From NCBI GenBank assembly GCA_029876055.1, contig CM056877.1, forward strand, positions 1,302,001-1,366,000: a DNA stretch of 64,000 nucleotides, in the 5' to 3' direction. This document shows positions 46,544 through 58,222 of this stretch, piece after piece. The stretch comes from Madurella fahalii. Lineage: Eukaryota; Ascomycota; Sordariomycetes; Sordariales. Numbering within the stretch: position 1 is the first letter of the stretch; every line of letters starts with the position of its first letter. The translations under genes were made by a program, and so were the position numbers. The notes under the pieces are model-generated. The model made no database searches. It was not told where the DNA came from and worked only from the letters and a program-made list of their open reading frames with translations.

Positions 46544-47665
46544 TTAGGAAGCTACAAACTGCTCAAGCAGCATACAAACATCTTCGTGCCCTTGTCGGTG
46601 TGCAATATCCAGCGCAGTCTTCCCGTCGGCGCTCCTGACTCTGCGATTCGCGCCATGAGCTAATAGCGCCTTGACCATTGCGCTGTTGCCTTGATTGGCC
46701 ACCATATGAAGCGCCGTCTCGCCAAAGCCGCAGGGCGCACTCAGCTCCGACGTTCTTGCTAGAAGGATGCCAAAGACCCCTTCATGCCAACCCTGTATAG
46801 CCGCATGCAACGGCTTTTTCCCCGAGCGAGCCTTCATGTCCACCTCGGCCCCGTTTTCCACCAGCAGCCGTACTACCCGCTCAGGCCCCCTTGCCGCCGC
46901 CTCATGCAGAGCCGTACGGCCTCGCTCACCAGGCTCGTCCACATGGTCTTTGACCCATCCCACCGCGAGCAGCGCGCGCATGACATTGACCTCCCCGTTC
47001 CTCGCCGCCAGGTGCGGAGGGCTCCGCCCACAACTGTCCCGCGCGCGGGGATCGGCATCCTGGCGCAGCAGGTAGGTGACCGTCTCGGCGCTGTCGGCGC
47101 GCCCGCCCGCGGCGGCGAGCAGCGCCCTGGTCATGAGCTCCCTCGTCTCGGCGTGGTTGTCGGGCCCGTAGTCTTCAATGGCCTTGATCACGTCGACGTG
47201 CCCGTTGCGCGCCGCCAACTCAACCGCGGTCATATTCCCCACCAGCGTCGTCGCGCGCGTTGCCGTGGGAGGCGGCTTCGTGGAGGGCCGTGTGGTGACA
47301 GGGGTCTCTGCCGTTGACGGGTACGCCGTCCTTGATGAGCGCCGTGACGCGTTCGGAATCGCCGCGGCCGGCGGTTGAGATAAGTTCGGTCACGCGCCGA
47401 GGGCTGGCTTCAGGTTCTTTAGGGCGAGCCTTTCTCAGCAGTGCCTGGGCGTCGCAAACACCACGATCGGCGCGGTCGTCTAGTAGCTTAGGGGCAGGCG
47501 TCTGACCACGTGTCGTTCTTCTGCCGTGACTCGACCGGCCCTTCCCTAGGAAGGTTGAAACAGTTCAGTTCAGTTGTCAGCGGAAAGCGTATGAAAATGG
47601 GGGTGCTGTCGTAAACGCACAGGTTGTCTTGTGCGGATGCTAGTACCTTACCTACCAAAATTCAT
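46544..47665 (-). CDS. Ankyrin-repeat protein with a one-base frame break
   Basis: Predicted protein-interaction protein made almost entirely of ankyrin repeats. Exon 1 is a 10-nt start exon (47656-47665, MNF plus one base); the 110-nt intron has a GTAGGT donor, CGCTGAC branch and CCTAG acceptor; exon 2 is 46544-47545. The first part reads VTELISTAGRGDSERVTALI and TALHEAASHGNA. The frame then changes at a G4 run (47237-47240), after which the second phase carries MTAVELAARNGHVDVIKAIE, SPPHLAARNGEVNVMRALL, TALHEAAARGPERVVRLLVE, KPLHAAIQGWHEGVFGILL and TALHMVANQGNSAMVKALLA. Exon lengths total 1012 nt, one more than a multiple of three, so a single extra base explains the break. It is either a recent pseudogene, an assembly error, or two shorter proteins; the downstream frame alone gives about 230 residues. 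Confidence 0.6.
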
Positions 47666-49128
47666 GACGAGTGTCGTGACGCGTGTCGTGATGTTCTGCT
47701 GCCCGTAGGCAGTGACTTCCCCCCTGTTATCTCCTCGGTGGGTGGCTGTAGTAGCTGTTGTTTTTGTTGCTGCCATACTGCTCGATGAGTCGAGGACATG
47801 AGAGCTCCAGCTGCTCTGTCGTCGCACTCGGCACGATTGCTGGCGATATGATGTGGCGCGATAAATAGGTAGACTCAAGCCCGCCCAGTGCCTCTGTTTC
47901 TCCGCTGCTTGGTCTTATTTTGGAGAGAAACGGATAAGAGGCCTCTGCTCTTAATTAGACCAATGAACCAAATGAGCGTAGGATTCTCGGGTAGCTTCAT
48001 GATGCCGGGTGGGCATTTCTAACGAGGCCCGTAACATGACTTGGACTAACTTAATATGACGCCCACCGTGCTGTTCGTTCCTCCCCGACGATTGCCGCCG
48101 CAGTCCGGGTATGACCGTAAATTACCACATCTGTATTTACAAACTCGTCCATACCACTCCGCCTTCGTTTGCATAGGTAATGTACCGGTACCTAGGTAAG
48201 ATGCAGCAGTAGTTGTTGGCTTGTCTGATCGCGGGGCGGATAGCTAGGACCATAAGGGTGGGCATCAGCCAATGGATTTTGGAGTCGATCGACAGCATCA
48301 AGGCATTCCATATCGTGCAGACAATCTTATACGTTGGTCTAAGAAGTTGCTGCCCGAACTTGACCAAAGCCTGACACCACCGCACTGCTACCTGACTGAG
48401 GCGCAACTGTGGGCAGCAATCAAAGTACATTACCTGATTACAAGTTGGATAACGGGCTGTTTGCCAAGACACTTTCCCCGGAGAAACCCCCGTCGCCTGC
48501 TTGAGCACTCTCTGAACCTTCTTCTCCCTGCAACCGCAGTTCCGTTTGTTGTCCTCGCGTTCGTCCTCCTGAGGTTCCAACTGTTGCCTCGGTTTTGTAT
48601 TGGCGGCGAGATGCGCGCCTTGCGCCACAAAAGTTCAAGAATCGGCTGATGCCTACCCGATCAGAAGCATCAGTTGCCCTTCCCTTACCAGTGAGCCCAG
48701 CACAAGAGGTATCGTGGTTCTCGAACGCCAAAGTACTGGGTACCTTTACTTCACAAGCCTTGTTGTATCTACGCTACGCAGCAGAGAGCGTGCGGATGTC
48801 GAGCCCAATGCCACCCGACGCTGCCAGGCTACTTGACTGCCAGCGACTCATCGGCAGCCAGCACAGAGCCGCAGATTCGCGGAGCATCCTGACAACAAGC
48901 AAGCCTTAGTCTTGCTAGCGAGCAGTCATGGGGTTATCATCTCTTCTTGAGTGCCAGTGCGGCTCGTCCTACGGAGCAGAGCTTGATAAATGGTCTCCAA
49001 CCCCATCTGCTCACATGCTCACACGGTTCAGTGTACGAGGCACTTCCCTGATTACCCTCCTCATATCATATAATCCAAAAAACTGGAACTCCGTCTACCC
49101 GCCTGCCCGTCAGCACTCGCGGTAAACC
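47666..49128. other. Intergenic between divergent ankyrin and SNTX-like/GTPase genes
   Basis: 1.46 kb, no supported gene. A second copy of the palindrome TACCTAGGTA is at 48189-48198. A plus-strand frame at 48272-48649 has one hydrophobic segment and overlaps an equally long minus-strand frame; neither has splice or domain support. Confidence 0.45.
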
Positions 49129-52100
49129 ATGGCCTCGAGGGACATGCAGCCCCGACCTGCCTTGGGCCAGGTAGTCCAGATTGGGACTCTGTATGATGCC
49201 GTCAATGACCGCTTTCTCGACTCATCCATATTCACCGCTCGCCATGAGCCGCATTCTGATTCGTGAATGTCCGCACGGTCAACAAACCGAAAGCTACCAC
49301 TGTTGGGCTCATCACCAACGTCTACAAGGACAAGTTCAAGCTTCTGGGCGTTTCAGCCGACCTCGGTGCGAGTGTCATGGGCGGGCTCCTCGAGTTCGAC
49401 GACCGAGCCTCGGATGCTGGCGCCTACCTGGTCCAGTCGCTGACAGGCGGTGCTGCTACCCAGGCTTCTCTGGTGCACCGTTCCGTCGGAACAATGGAAA
49501 AGCTCAAACTGAAAGCCAAAGAAGAGCTGGTTAACAGCATCGATAAAGCGTCTCTTTGCCATCCCGTCGCCACCCACGTTGTAGCCGTTATCGAATGGGG
49601 AATCGAGGCCATTGTCGACATCAAGCTGGCCCATGGTGCAAACCCGAGTGATCGCCCAGCCGCCGGCGGCGTGATGGAAGTCGCCGAGGGCCTCAAGACG
49701 GCACTAGAGGGGGTTGACAATGCTCAAGGCCCCTCTCTGAAGCCGATGGCCGACCAAGCCCTCGACATCTCTATCTACAGCAATATCATGCCCCTAACCA
49801 TCAACAGTCGCTCTTTGCATGATGTTGTAGCGTCAATCCGCCAGTCTTGCGAGCCCCGAGTTCGGGGAACCAGAGGGATGCCCGTCATGTACCGGCTGCT
49901 CCCTATTGACCAGTTCAGGCGTTGCGTCGGCAACGGGACGGCTGACGACGGCGAAAGCGATTCCGATGACTATGAGGACCAAGAAGACCGTCAGGTCGGG
50001 CCCAAAGTTGTCAAAATTGACTCTGAGCGTCTTGAAAAACTCTCGACGGCATTCGAAAGCCTGCTGGCCACGCACCGCAGCCTTGTCGAGTACAAAGCTT
50101 TCCTCTCCACGCACCAGCTCTATGCGCAACCAGCCCACGTCTCGGCGGTGCGTAAACTGGCGGACGTACTTTGGACATCGATAAGCCACCTGAGGCACAA
50201 GTACGGAACCGCTTTGCGGGAAGTCCGTGCCGGGACGGAGCCAATGGGCATCCTCACCGAGTTCCATGACTCGGTCGCTCTGACCGCCGACAACCTGCGA
50301 AGTGAGACTTACATTGTAGACCGGGAGCGCTGCAAGGTCGAGTTCATCGCCCGTGCTGTCGACGCCGGCGCCGTACATCTCGGCTCCGTATATCTCGGCT
50401 CCAAAACCGGGGTTACGCTACAGGGTTTTCTAGCAGAACACAACCGTGGCGACCAGGAGGCGTACGTCTTATCCTTTGGCCTTGCAGCCATGTTTCACGA
50501 TAGCTGGGCAGACAATGAATTGCTGCTCTTCGAGCTTCTGAACACCAAGGGCACAACCAGAAGCCCGGTAGTTCTTATGGACTACGACGCAAACGGCCAG
50601 CGCCTTGATGAACCTCGTATTACCAAGTACCAGGGCAACCAGCAGACCACCCGGGACCTGCTTGACGAGAGGCAGTTCCTAGCGGACAAATGCCTCGCCC
50701 AGCCGGCCGACCGCACTTACGAGACGGACAACGTACAACAACCCGTTTCGCGCCGAGTTGTCAGGATTCCATGTCCAAACCCCAACTGTGACAAGGCCAA
50801 AGTTCACTCGTGGCTGTGCGCCAAGTGTCACAGCGTGCTCGAGTACGGGTACTCGGACCAATACATCTATTGCCAATGCGGCCGCAGCCACTTCCACAAG
50901 TTCGAGTTCAAGTGCAGCGACGTTGCCCAGCATGGTCTAACCTTCGTCCCTTACGAGAACTCTCGCCAGTTTGAGACGCTGCTGAAGAGCCTCCCGTCTT
51001 CGGATTACCTCAACATCTTGATCCTCGGCGAGACTGGGGTGGGCAAGTCAACCTTCATCAATGCTTTCATCAACTATCTCAGCTTTGAAAGCCTAGATGA
51101 AGCACTAGACAGCGAACGACTACACTGGATCATCCCTTGCTCCTTCTCAACCCAGGTCATGGACAGGAAGCGACTGGCCGGTAAGATCACTGAGCACCAC
51201 ATCGTGGTTGGCAAACGGGACGATGAGAGCGACGGCAGCCGGGGCAGCTCGGCGACGCAGAAAGCGTCGGTGTACCCGATCAACATTGGGCCCAAGACGA
51301 TCCGCCTCATCGACACGCCGGGGGTCGGCGACACGCGCGGTCTGCAGGCGGATAAGAAGAACATGGCAGACATTCTGGCAACCATCAACAGTTACGAGGA
51401 GCTGCACGGCATCCTCATCCTGCTCAAGTCGAACAACTCACGTCTGACCGTCACCTTCCGCTTCTGCATCCAGGAGCTCCTGACTCACCTGCACCGCGAC
51501 GCCCTGCACAACATCGCATTCGGTTTCACCAACACGCGCATCTCCAACTACACGCCGGGGGACACATTCGGACCGCTCAAAACGCTGCTCGAACAGCATC
51601 CCAACATCCAGCTGCCGCTGAACGGTGACACGACCTACTGCTTCGACTCGGAGAGCTTCCGTTACCTAGCGGCCAAACGCCAGGGCGTGGACATGGAGAA
51701 TGAGGACAGCTTCCGGCGTTCGTGGGCGCACTCAAACGAGGAGACACAGCGGCTGATACGCTACTTCCGGTCCCGGCGGCCACATCTCGTTACCAACACG
51801 GTCAGCCTCAACGGCACGCGACAGCTTATCCTCGGCCTGACGAAGCCCATGGCCGACATCTCGCAACTGATCCAACAAAACATTGTCCGGTGCAAGGCTC
51901 AGGAGCAAGCGCTGGCAGACTACAAGCTGGCCGGCGACGACCTCCGCAAGCGGTTGCAGGTCCGAAAGGTGTTGCTACGCTGCAAGCAGCTCGCCAGGCC
52001 GCGCACAGTGTGTTGTGATCGCCAGTGCATCGAAGTGAAGGACAACGGTAGCGGCCAAAATGTAACCGACTACAAGTCGCACTGCCACCCGGGGTGCTAC

Positions 52101-53063
52101 CTCAACGGAGTACAGGTAGAGGCTCTCGGCACGCCCGACCTGGCCCAGTGCTGGGCCTTCAGCGGCAATGCCAGCATGTGCCGGCGCTGCGGCCATAACT
52201 GGCGCAACCATATGCACATCATGTACGAGCTTGAGCCGTACACGGCTACGGTGACGGACACCGTCATCCAGAAGCAGCTCGATGCCAACGCCGGCGACGC
52301 CCGCGTGCGCGAGGTGGCCCTACAGCAAGTCAAGCAGCAGATCGCCGAGTACAGGGACGAGCACGACCGGGTGCGTCGCGCGGCCGCCGTATTCGGCGCC
52401 TATCTCAAGGCCAAGAGCATCGCGGCCTACAACGACGCGACGGTGGAGTATCTCGAGGAGCAGATCCGGCTCGAGAAGGAGGTATTCGCCGTGTCGGGCG
52501 ACCGCACCAAGCTCGACGCCCTCAAGCGCGACTTGGAATGCCACCAGGAGCTTGTGGAGGCGCTGACAATGGGCACCAAGCTGCCCGACGGCTGGCCGGC
52601 TGTCGACGCGGTTTTGGAAGAGGCCACCGTCGACAAGTTGGTCAAGGAGATGTACGGGCTCAAGCACTTTGGCAGCCAGCTGCAGGAAGTTCACTCTACC
52701 ATAAAGCAGGCCCACCAGGCTACGTACCGTGAGCGGCCGTACCGCGTATCACGGAAGAAAAGCGGCCGGTCGCCCACCCGGAGCCACGGCCATCGTGGGC
52801 CTTCCGGCCTAAGCAGAGTCTTCCATAGCATCGGCTCCACGCTGCGGGAAGGTGTCAACTATGTCGTGCCGTCAAGGTTCGGCGGTGGATCCGGCCCCGA
52901 CCCTTCGACTTGGACTGCTCAAGAGATCCAGTTGCCGAGCAGCCAAGCGGGCCGGGCCAGCCATTACGGATCGTCAGCGCCACCAACACATGAGCCAGCG
53001 AGTAAGGGCCCGTACGTGTCGCCGGACCTAGCCCGAGGACGACCAGTTATTAGAGCTATATGA
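49129..53063 (+). CDS. Giant SNTX-like (MACPF-type) / GTPase multidomain protein, frame break near start
   Basis: Unknown function; its architecture recalls fungal stonustoxin-like N-terminal proteins fused to a GTPase. From 49129 (context AAACCATGG) the frame reads ALGQVVQIGTLYDAVNDRFL, the usual start of this N-terminal domain, and ends at TGA 49264-49266. The continuation lies in the next phase from 49263 to the stop at 53061-53063 (1266 codons), with no room for an intron. Numbered from 49263, the MACPF-like domain covers about 1-210 (LLGVSADLGASVMGGLLEFD). A helical region and a thioredoxin-like segment follow, then a zinc-ribbon-like Cys cluster at about 500-540. The GTPase has P-loop GETGVGKST near 589 and G3 LIDTPGVGDTRG near 680. 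A Cys/His-rich domain at about 917-985 (CRRCGHNWRNHMHIMYEL) and coiled coils complete it. The name SNTX refers to fold similarity only. The intact downstream frame could still be translated from a later ATG, for example 49375. Confidence 0.75.
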
Positions 53064-55748
53064 GACCTGGCTGGGGTTGGTGTAGTCAAAACAGTACATA
53101 TCAAGTTCGTGATGGTCTTGGCGGATATTAACCTGCGGAGAGAAACACTTTCCAAAGTCTATACCAGTGGGCTTGGAGCCTTGTTGATTTCCTTGGATAA
53201 TTATAGAACTGTGGATCACATCAGCCCACAGCGTCCGGTAGTTATACGCCATACCGTGCTTCAATGCCTCATGGTTCAGAAACGGGTGTTCAACTAACTG
53301 TGCGGCTGATTTGTGGAAGGGAGCACTCCAAGGGCAAGGTCTTGGTGTCGAGTATTGTACTGTACACAGGGGATCCAGGTAGAGCCCGTTATCCACACCG
53401 TAGGGTGCGCATGAGGCAGCGAGACAAACCTACTTCGGACTACTTTTATTTCCAGGTGTTGAGCGGCAAACTCGGCCCTCTCCTCGTTTCCCCGTCACTC
53501 CGCCGTTGTGCTCGTCGTCACTACACTCCGTCAAACCCTAGATCTGTGCTTCAGCCGAACTTACGGCCGGCTCCGAATTCAATGGACATGGAAGCCAGTT
53601 GGATGAGGACGGAGCGCGCCTCTTCCAGGCTCACAGCCTGGTGAGCCGCTCTGAAGTAGACCGCAGTAGAGGTTAATACTGCTTATTTCTCCTAGATCTT
53701 TTTATGATTCACAAGATATACAACTTCTTTCTTTTTCCGCTACTAACGCTCTATCCTTGAGCCTCAGTTCTACTTCCTCCGGGCTTTCTGCAGTGTGGCA
53801 CGGTTATTTGTCAACCTGGGTGCGTTTATTTTTAATACTTATTTTATTTTATTTTATTTTATTTTTATCTTTAATTTATTTTATTTCCGCATGTATACAG
53901 CGGATGGCGTCATTTCTGACCCCATGCTGCGGGCTTGCAGCGATCTACATACACCGAGACGTCAGGCTGAGAAAGTTTCTTCAGGACGAGAAACCATGAT
54001 GAAGAGAGAAGATCGTCGCTCGTTGATCCTTTGTCTCCGGTAGACTCACAGCCGAGAGAGAGGTTTTCCTGTAGCGTCTACATGTGGAGTGTTGGCTGCT
54101 GCTGTGGGTGCCCAAGGTAAGCGGCTTGTGCGGGTGGGACGGATCGTCCGTTTCGGTAGCCCCGCAACTCTTTTTCCCTTCCCCCTTCAATCATGATCAC
54201 CGTGCACCTGGGGTCTAACTGGCCCAGATCCGGGGACCCGGTGCCAGTTGACGCTCGGTGACAACCCCCCAATGCTACTCACATGACCTCCCGTAATATT
54301 GAATCCGATCAATAGGCACCTAACAGTTGGGGCAGGTCCGTCAGGGTCTCCTCCCACCAGTGACTGACGCAACGGGCGGATGGTTAACGCAGACTGGCCA
54401 ATGGGCAGCTGCCTCAAAAATACCTCCCATCTTGGGGCAGACTCAATGCTCTTGATCTTAACGCAATCCGGACAGAGATGCAAAGCGGGATCTACCCCAC
54501 GTCGCATCGTAATGTATGTGTTTCTAAGCACCCAGGTCAGACGTCTGTCGGTCCCTTCACGCTCTGGTGTTTGTTGTCACTCCGATGCACGTGCCGACGC
54601 TGCTGGGCCGCTTTCACCTCGACAACGAATGAACCGTGATCCTTGTTCCCACACGAGATGCACGACGTGAAACGAAATTGGGGCGCCCGTTTTTCACGGA
54701 CGGAGCCCACTTCACCGTAGTCCGATTTTGAGAGCAGTTCTCTGCATCTACTTGTCTGCCTTTATCGCCTCGAATGAGGGCGGCCACTTTGCTTACCGCA
54801 TCGACATGTTCCCGTACTGCTCGCGAATGAGCGAACCCGGGTATGTATTCGGCAGGATGGGGCTGCAGTCGAGCAGCGACCCCGCGGTCTTGACGCAGCA
54901 CAACCCAGCTCAGCCCAGCGCCCAGAGCGGAGTTGACCCGACCAAGAAGCATGTGCAAGGATACGGACTCTGGTACTGTATGTACGTGTAGTTGGCAGGA
55001 ACCGAACAAAACCCTCAGCCACCCACCCACCCACAAGCCGTCCCGTCTGGCCTTTGCCTCTGCCAACTCAGCCAACAGCACCAACCACAACTGGCGACAC
55101 TCTGCTGGGTGTGGGATGCGGCGGGATGCTGCATGCCTCGAACGACCCGCCCTCGCAGGATGCCGGTCCCATTAAGTTAATTCTTAGCGACCCGGCCCAC
55201 CCCCTTCCCGGTGGCCAGGATGGCGACTGCGGCAGCTTGGCCCCAGCCTGCCCACCCCCCCAACCCACAACGTCCACCCATCCATCTTCCCACCCTCGCA
55301 TGCTCGGCCTATCGGTCTTGCGTGCATATTAAGTCTAGACCAGCCAACCCGGATACCCCACGGGCGCATCTTGTTCTTGTTGCTTCTGATTTCCCCTGTT
55401 CAACGCCTTCTCGTGCGTGTGTGCCTGCTCTTCGAAAGGCTTTATCAGTTTCCATGTCCACCCGCATGCTGCGAAGCTGGCCTGCCACTCAGACAGTACG
55501 ACCCGCCCGCTTGTTATTCCCGATAGGCGAACCGCAGACGTCATAGTGCGAAATTAAGATCCGAGACAAGCTGCAACGCCGTTGAGCTGCCCGTGACTTC
55601 GAAGTCCAGGGTAGCGTGAACCCTGGCCAGGACCGCCGAAACAAAATCGTCCGTCGGGGAGACTGGATTCCAAATCTGCACGGCGGTTCTCATCCCCGCT
55701 CGTCCCCTCTACGGAGGATGACGGGCGTGGTGTGCCTGGAGCGCTACT
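53064..55748. other. Intergenic, no gene seen
   Basis: 2.7 kb. An ATTTT pentanucleotide repeat occupies 53841-53887. Open frames at 54187-54531 and 54614-55090 (both -) lack domains. CCACCCACCCA-type runs near 55018-55032 and 55250-55290 are low complexity. Confidence 0.5.
53841..53887. repeat. ATTTT pentanucleotide microsatellite
   Basis: Tandem ATTTT units, with the end degenerating to TTTAA-type sequence. Noncoding. Confidence 0.85.
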
Positions 55749-57369
55749 ATGGCTCTCTACTCCGAACCTCCCCGGTTGCACCCCTTCAGCGAGGACAAGC
55801 CCACCCTCCTCGTGTGCTGGTGGATTACCACATTCTGCACGGTAATCATCCTGCTACGGCTTGCTGGGAGGCTCGTCCGGACCGAGAGGCTCTTCAGGGA
55901 AGATAAGACGGCGGCCCTAGCGCTGGTTCCGCTATTCCTGCGCATGGGCTGTGTTCATGTTATTCTCGTCTACGGCACCAACAACGCCCAGTTGGCCGAC
56001 GCCGGGCTTTCGGACGAAGACCTCCACAGAAGGTCGATTGCTAGCGGACTAGTCTTGTTGAGTCGGGTCCTCTACGCTGCGACGTATGTGTGACGTCTAC
56101 ACTCAGTCCCTTCTAGAAAGTCGAGACCGCCGCTAACCGTTGCACTTGGCTTGTAGTTTGTGGATCCTCAAGTACGCCATCCTCGAGTTCTTCCGGCGGC
56201 TCAACGTCAACTGGGAGCGGTCGTACGAGGTCTCCCTCGTGTTTGTTCGAACAGTTCTTATCACAACGTTCATCGCGGTCGTGATAAGCGACCTAGCCGA
56301 GTGCCAGCCGTTTTCTCACTACTGGCAGGTGTTGCCGGACCCTGGGGGACAATGCCGCCAGGGATATGCGCAGCTCTTGACCATGGCCATCTGCAACGTC
56401 CTGACGGACCTGCTGCTGGTCGTCTTCCCCGTTCCCGTTATCCTAGGCAGCTCGATGTCCACGAAGCGCAAGTTTCACCTTGTGCTACTCTTCTCTCTCA
56501 GCCTCGCCCCGGTCGCTGTCACGCTCTACCGGGTACCGCACATCATCCAAGACCACGGAAGCCAGCAGCGTCGGTCACTTTATGCTTCGATCGAACTACT
56601 CTTCGCCACAGCTGCGGCAAATGCCTTAGTGTTGGGATCGTTTGTGAGGGATAGAGGCGTAAAGAAGAGGAGGTTCAAGTACGAGTCGGTCGCAGCGGGC
56701 TCGTTGGAGCGATCGTCGGCATCCGAATCCCGGCGGCCAACGGTTCTCAAGCATTGGGGGAGTGACGAAGATTTGGTTCGGGATATGGGCTACGGTTTAA
56801 AGCCCGAGTTACGAGACTCGCAACTGTCACCGGCCGACGCCCGACAATATGTGCCAGCCCCTGTAGCTAAGCTGCAGGAGGAGATGAGGCTGTGGCAGTT
56901 CCCTGGTCAGAAGCGAACAAACGCAGCGCGCAGTGATGACGCTGGGGACAGAGTCTCCTCAATAAGGAGCAACTCGACCGCAACGCGGCGGGTCTCCTTT
57001 TTCGATTACGGCGGCCTACTAGACGACCAACCTCGCCCTACAAGTCGACGCGAGAGCGGCATGTCCAGCGATCGACCGACGCCTGCCGCTGCCGTGCCGG
57101 AACCGGCAGTTCCCGCCAGCATGAATGGGTTCCGGCGGGGCTCGGCAGCTCTATTACAGGATCTGGGCGGATTCTTGATGCCGCCAGGCTCGAAGCCGGC
57201 GAAACCTGCTAGACCTAAGAAGGCAAATAACAACACCACGCGCCAGCCGATCCGGCGGTCCCAAACGGAGGCGCCAAGCGCACCATCGACGCACTCTGAT
57301 GACCGTCGAACATCGGCGCCGGAGCTCATAGACGTGGGCGGCCTACTCGACACTCCTAGCTCCAGCTGA
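55749..57369 (+). CDS. Seven-TM fungal rhodopsin/SAT4-like membrane protein
   Basis: Predicted integral membrane protein of the fungal SAT4/rhodopsin-domain family, often called Pth11-like; ligand and role unknown. Exons are 55749-56083 and 56157-57369 (73-nt intron, GTATGT donor, GCTAAC branch, GTAG acceptor), 515 residues. Seven hydrophobic segments are visible, for example LLVCWWITTFCTVIILLRL, IASGLVLLSRVLYAATLWIL, FVRTVLITTFIAVVISDLAE and LLTMAICNVLTDLLLVVFPV. The block AECQPFSHYWQVLPDPGGQC after TM4 is characteristic of the family. The last 210 residues are a cytosolic Ser/Arg-rich tail holding three copies of a short motif: YGGLLDD, LGGFLMP and VGGLLDT, the last at the very C-terminus. 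Start ATG 55749 precedes the first TM by 20 residues. Confidence 0.88.
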
Positions 57370-58222
57370 GTCGCTGTTGTACGCGCGCGCCTGCTGGGGG
57401 CAACACAGCGCTCATAATTATTATACCACCAAGGCCGGCGGGGCCGTTTGGACGGACACACAGTCACACACGGCAGCATACGTCGCTGGCGAGGAATGTT
57501 TCGGCGTTTATTTGATAGAGGATGGGGCTAGAACAATGGCGTTGGGACGGTTTGTTACACATGATGAGAAACGACAGCCTCACAAAGGCGATATGACAGG
57601 CCCTAGAATAGCGGGCAAAGGGGGGTATATGACAGGTGCTCCGAGCCCCAGGAGGCTGGAGGTTGATCCGTCACGGAAATGACGTTGCAGCGGCCGCCGC
57701 TGGCGGGGTGGCTACGGTATTTGGCTTGTTTCCGCTTACTTCTACATATTATACCCCGGCACTACGGAGTCCCCGTTGTGGATTTGAGATAGTATTTCAT
57801 GGTCGGCCAGCTCTAAAGTAAAAAGATAATACCAGTTCCTAAGGAGGGCATATTTCGTCATTTGTACCCATTCCCTTCGAAACGCTGATGAGACAAAAAG
57901 ATGGCCATTCTTGTCCAATTCATAACGCCTTAGGTAGCTATGGTGCGTTCGTATGTCACAATGCTACTCACTACAGCACTCGAGATATGCCAGCTCTACG
58001 AAGCAAAGTCGGATGATGCTGTCCATTTCTGGTCCAAGACGCAAAAAAGAGACCAGTGGGAAATGCCTCGACAAACCCTCCCCTAAAACGCCGGCAAACG
58101 AAAAAGCAACCCGGCCTCAAAACGCCCCTGTTGTTGTTGTTGTTGGAGATAAGCAACCTGGTGATGCTCCCAAGTTCCCCCGGTCTATCAATCGCCGCCC
58201 CTCCCCCCACCTTTTCCCCCCT
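57370..58222. other. Intergenic, convergent 3' regions
   Basis: No gene is supported between the SAT4-like gene and RPB5. A GTTGTT repeat lies at about 58131-58145. Confidence 0.55.
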
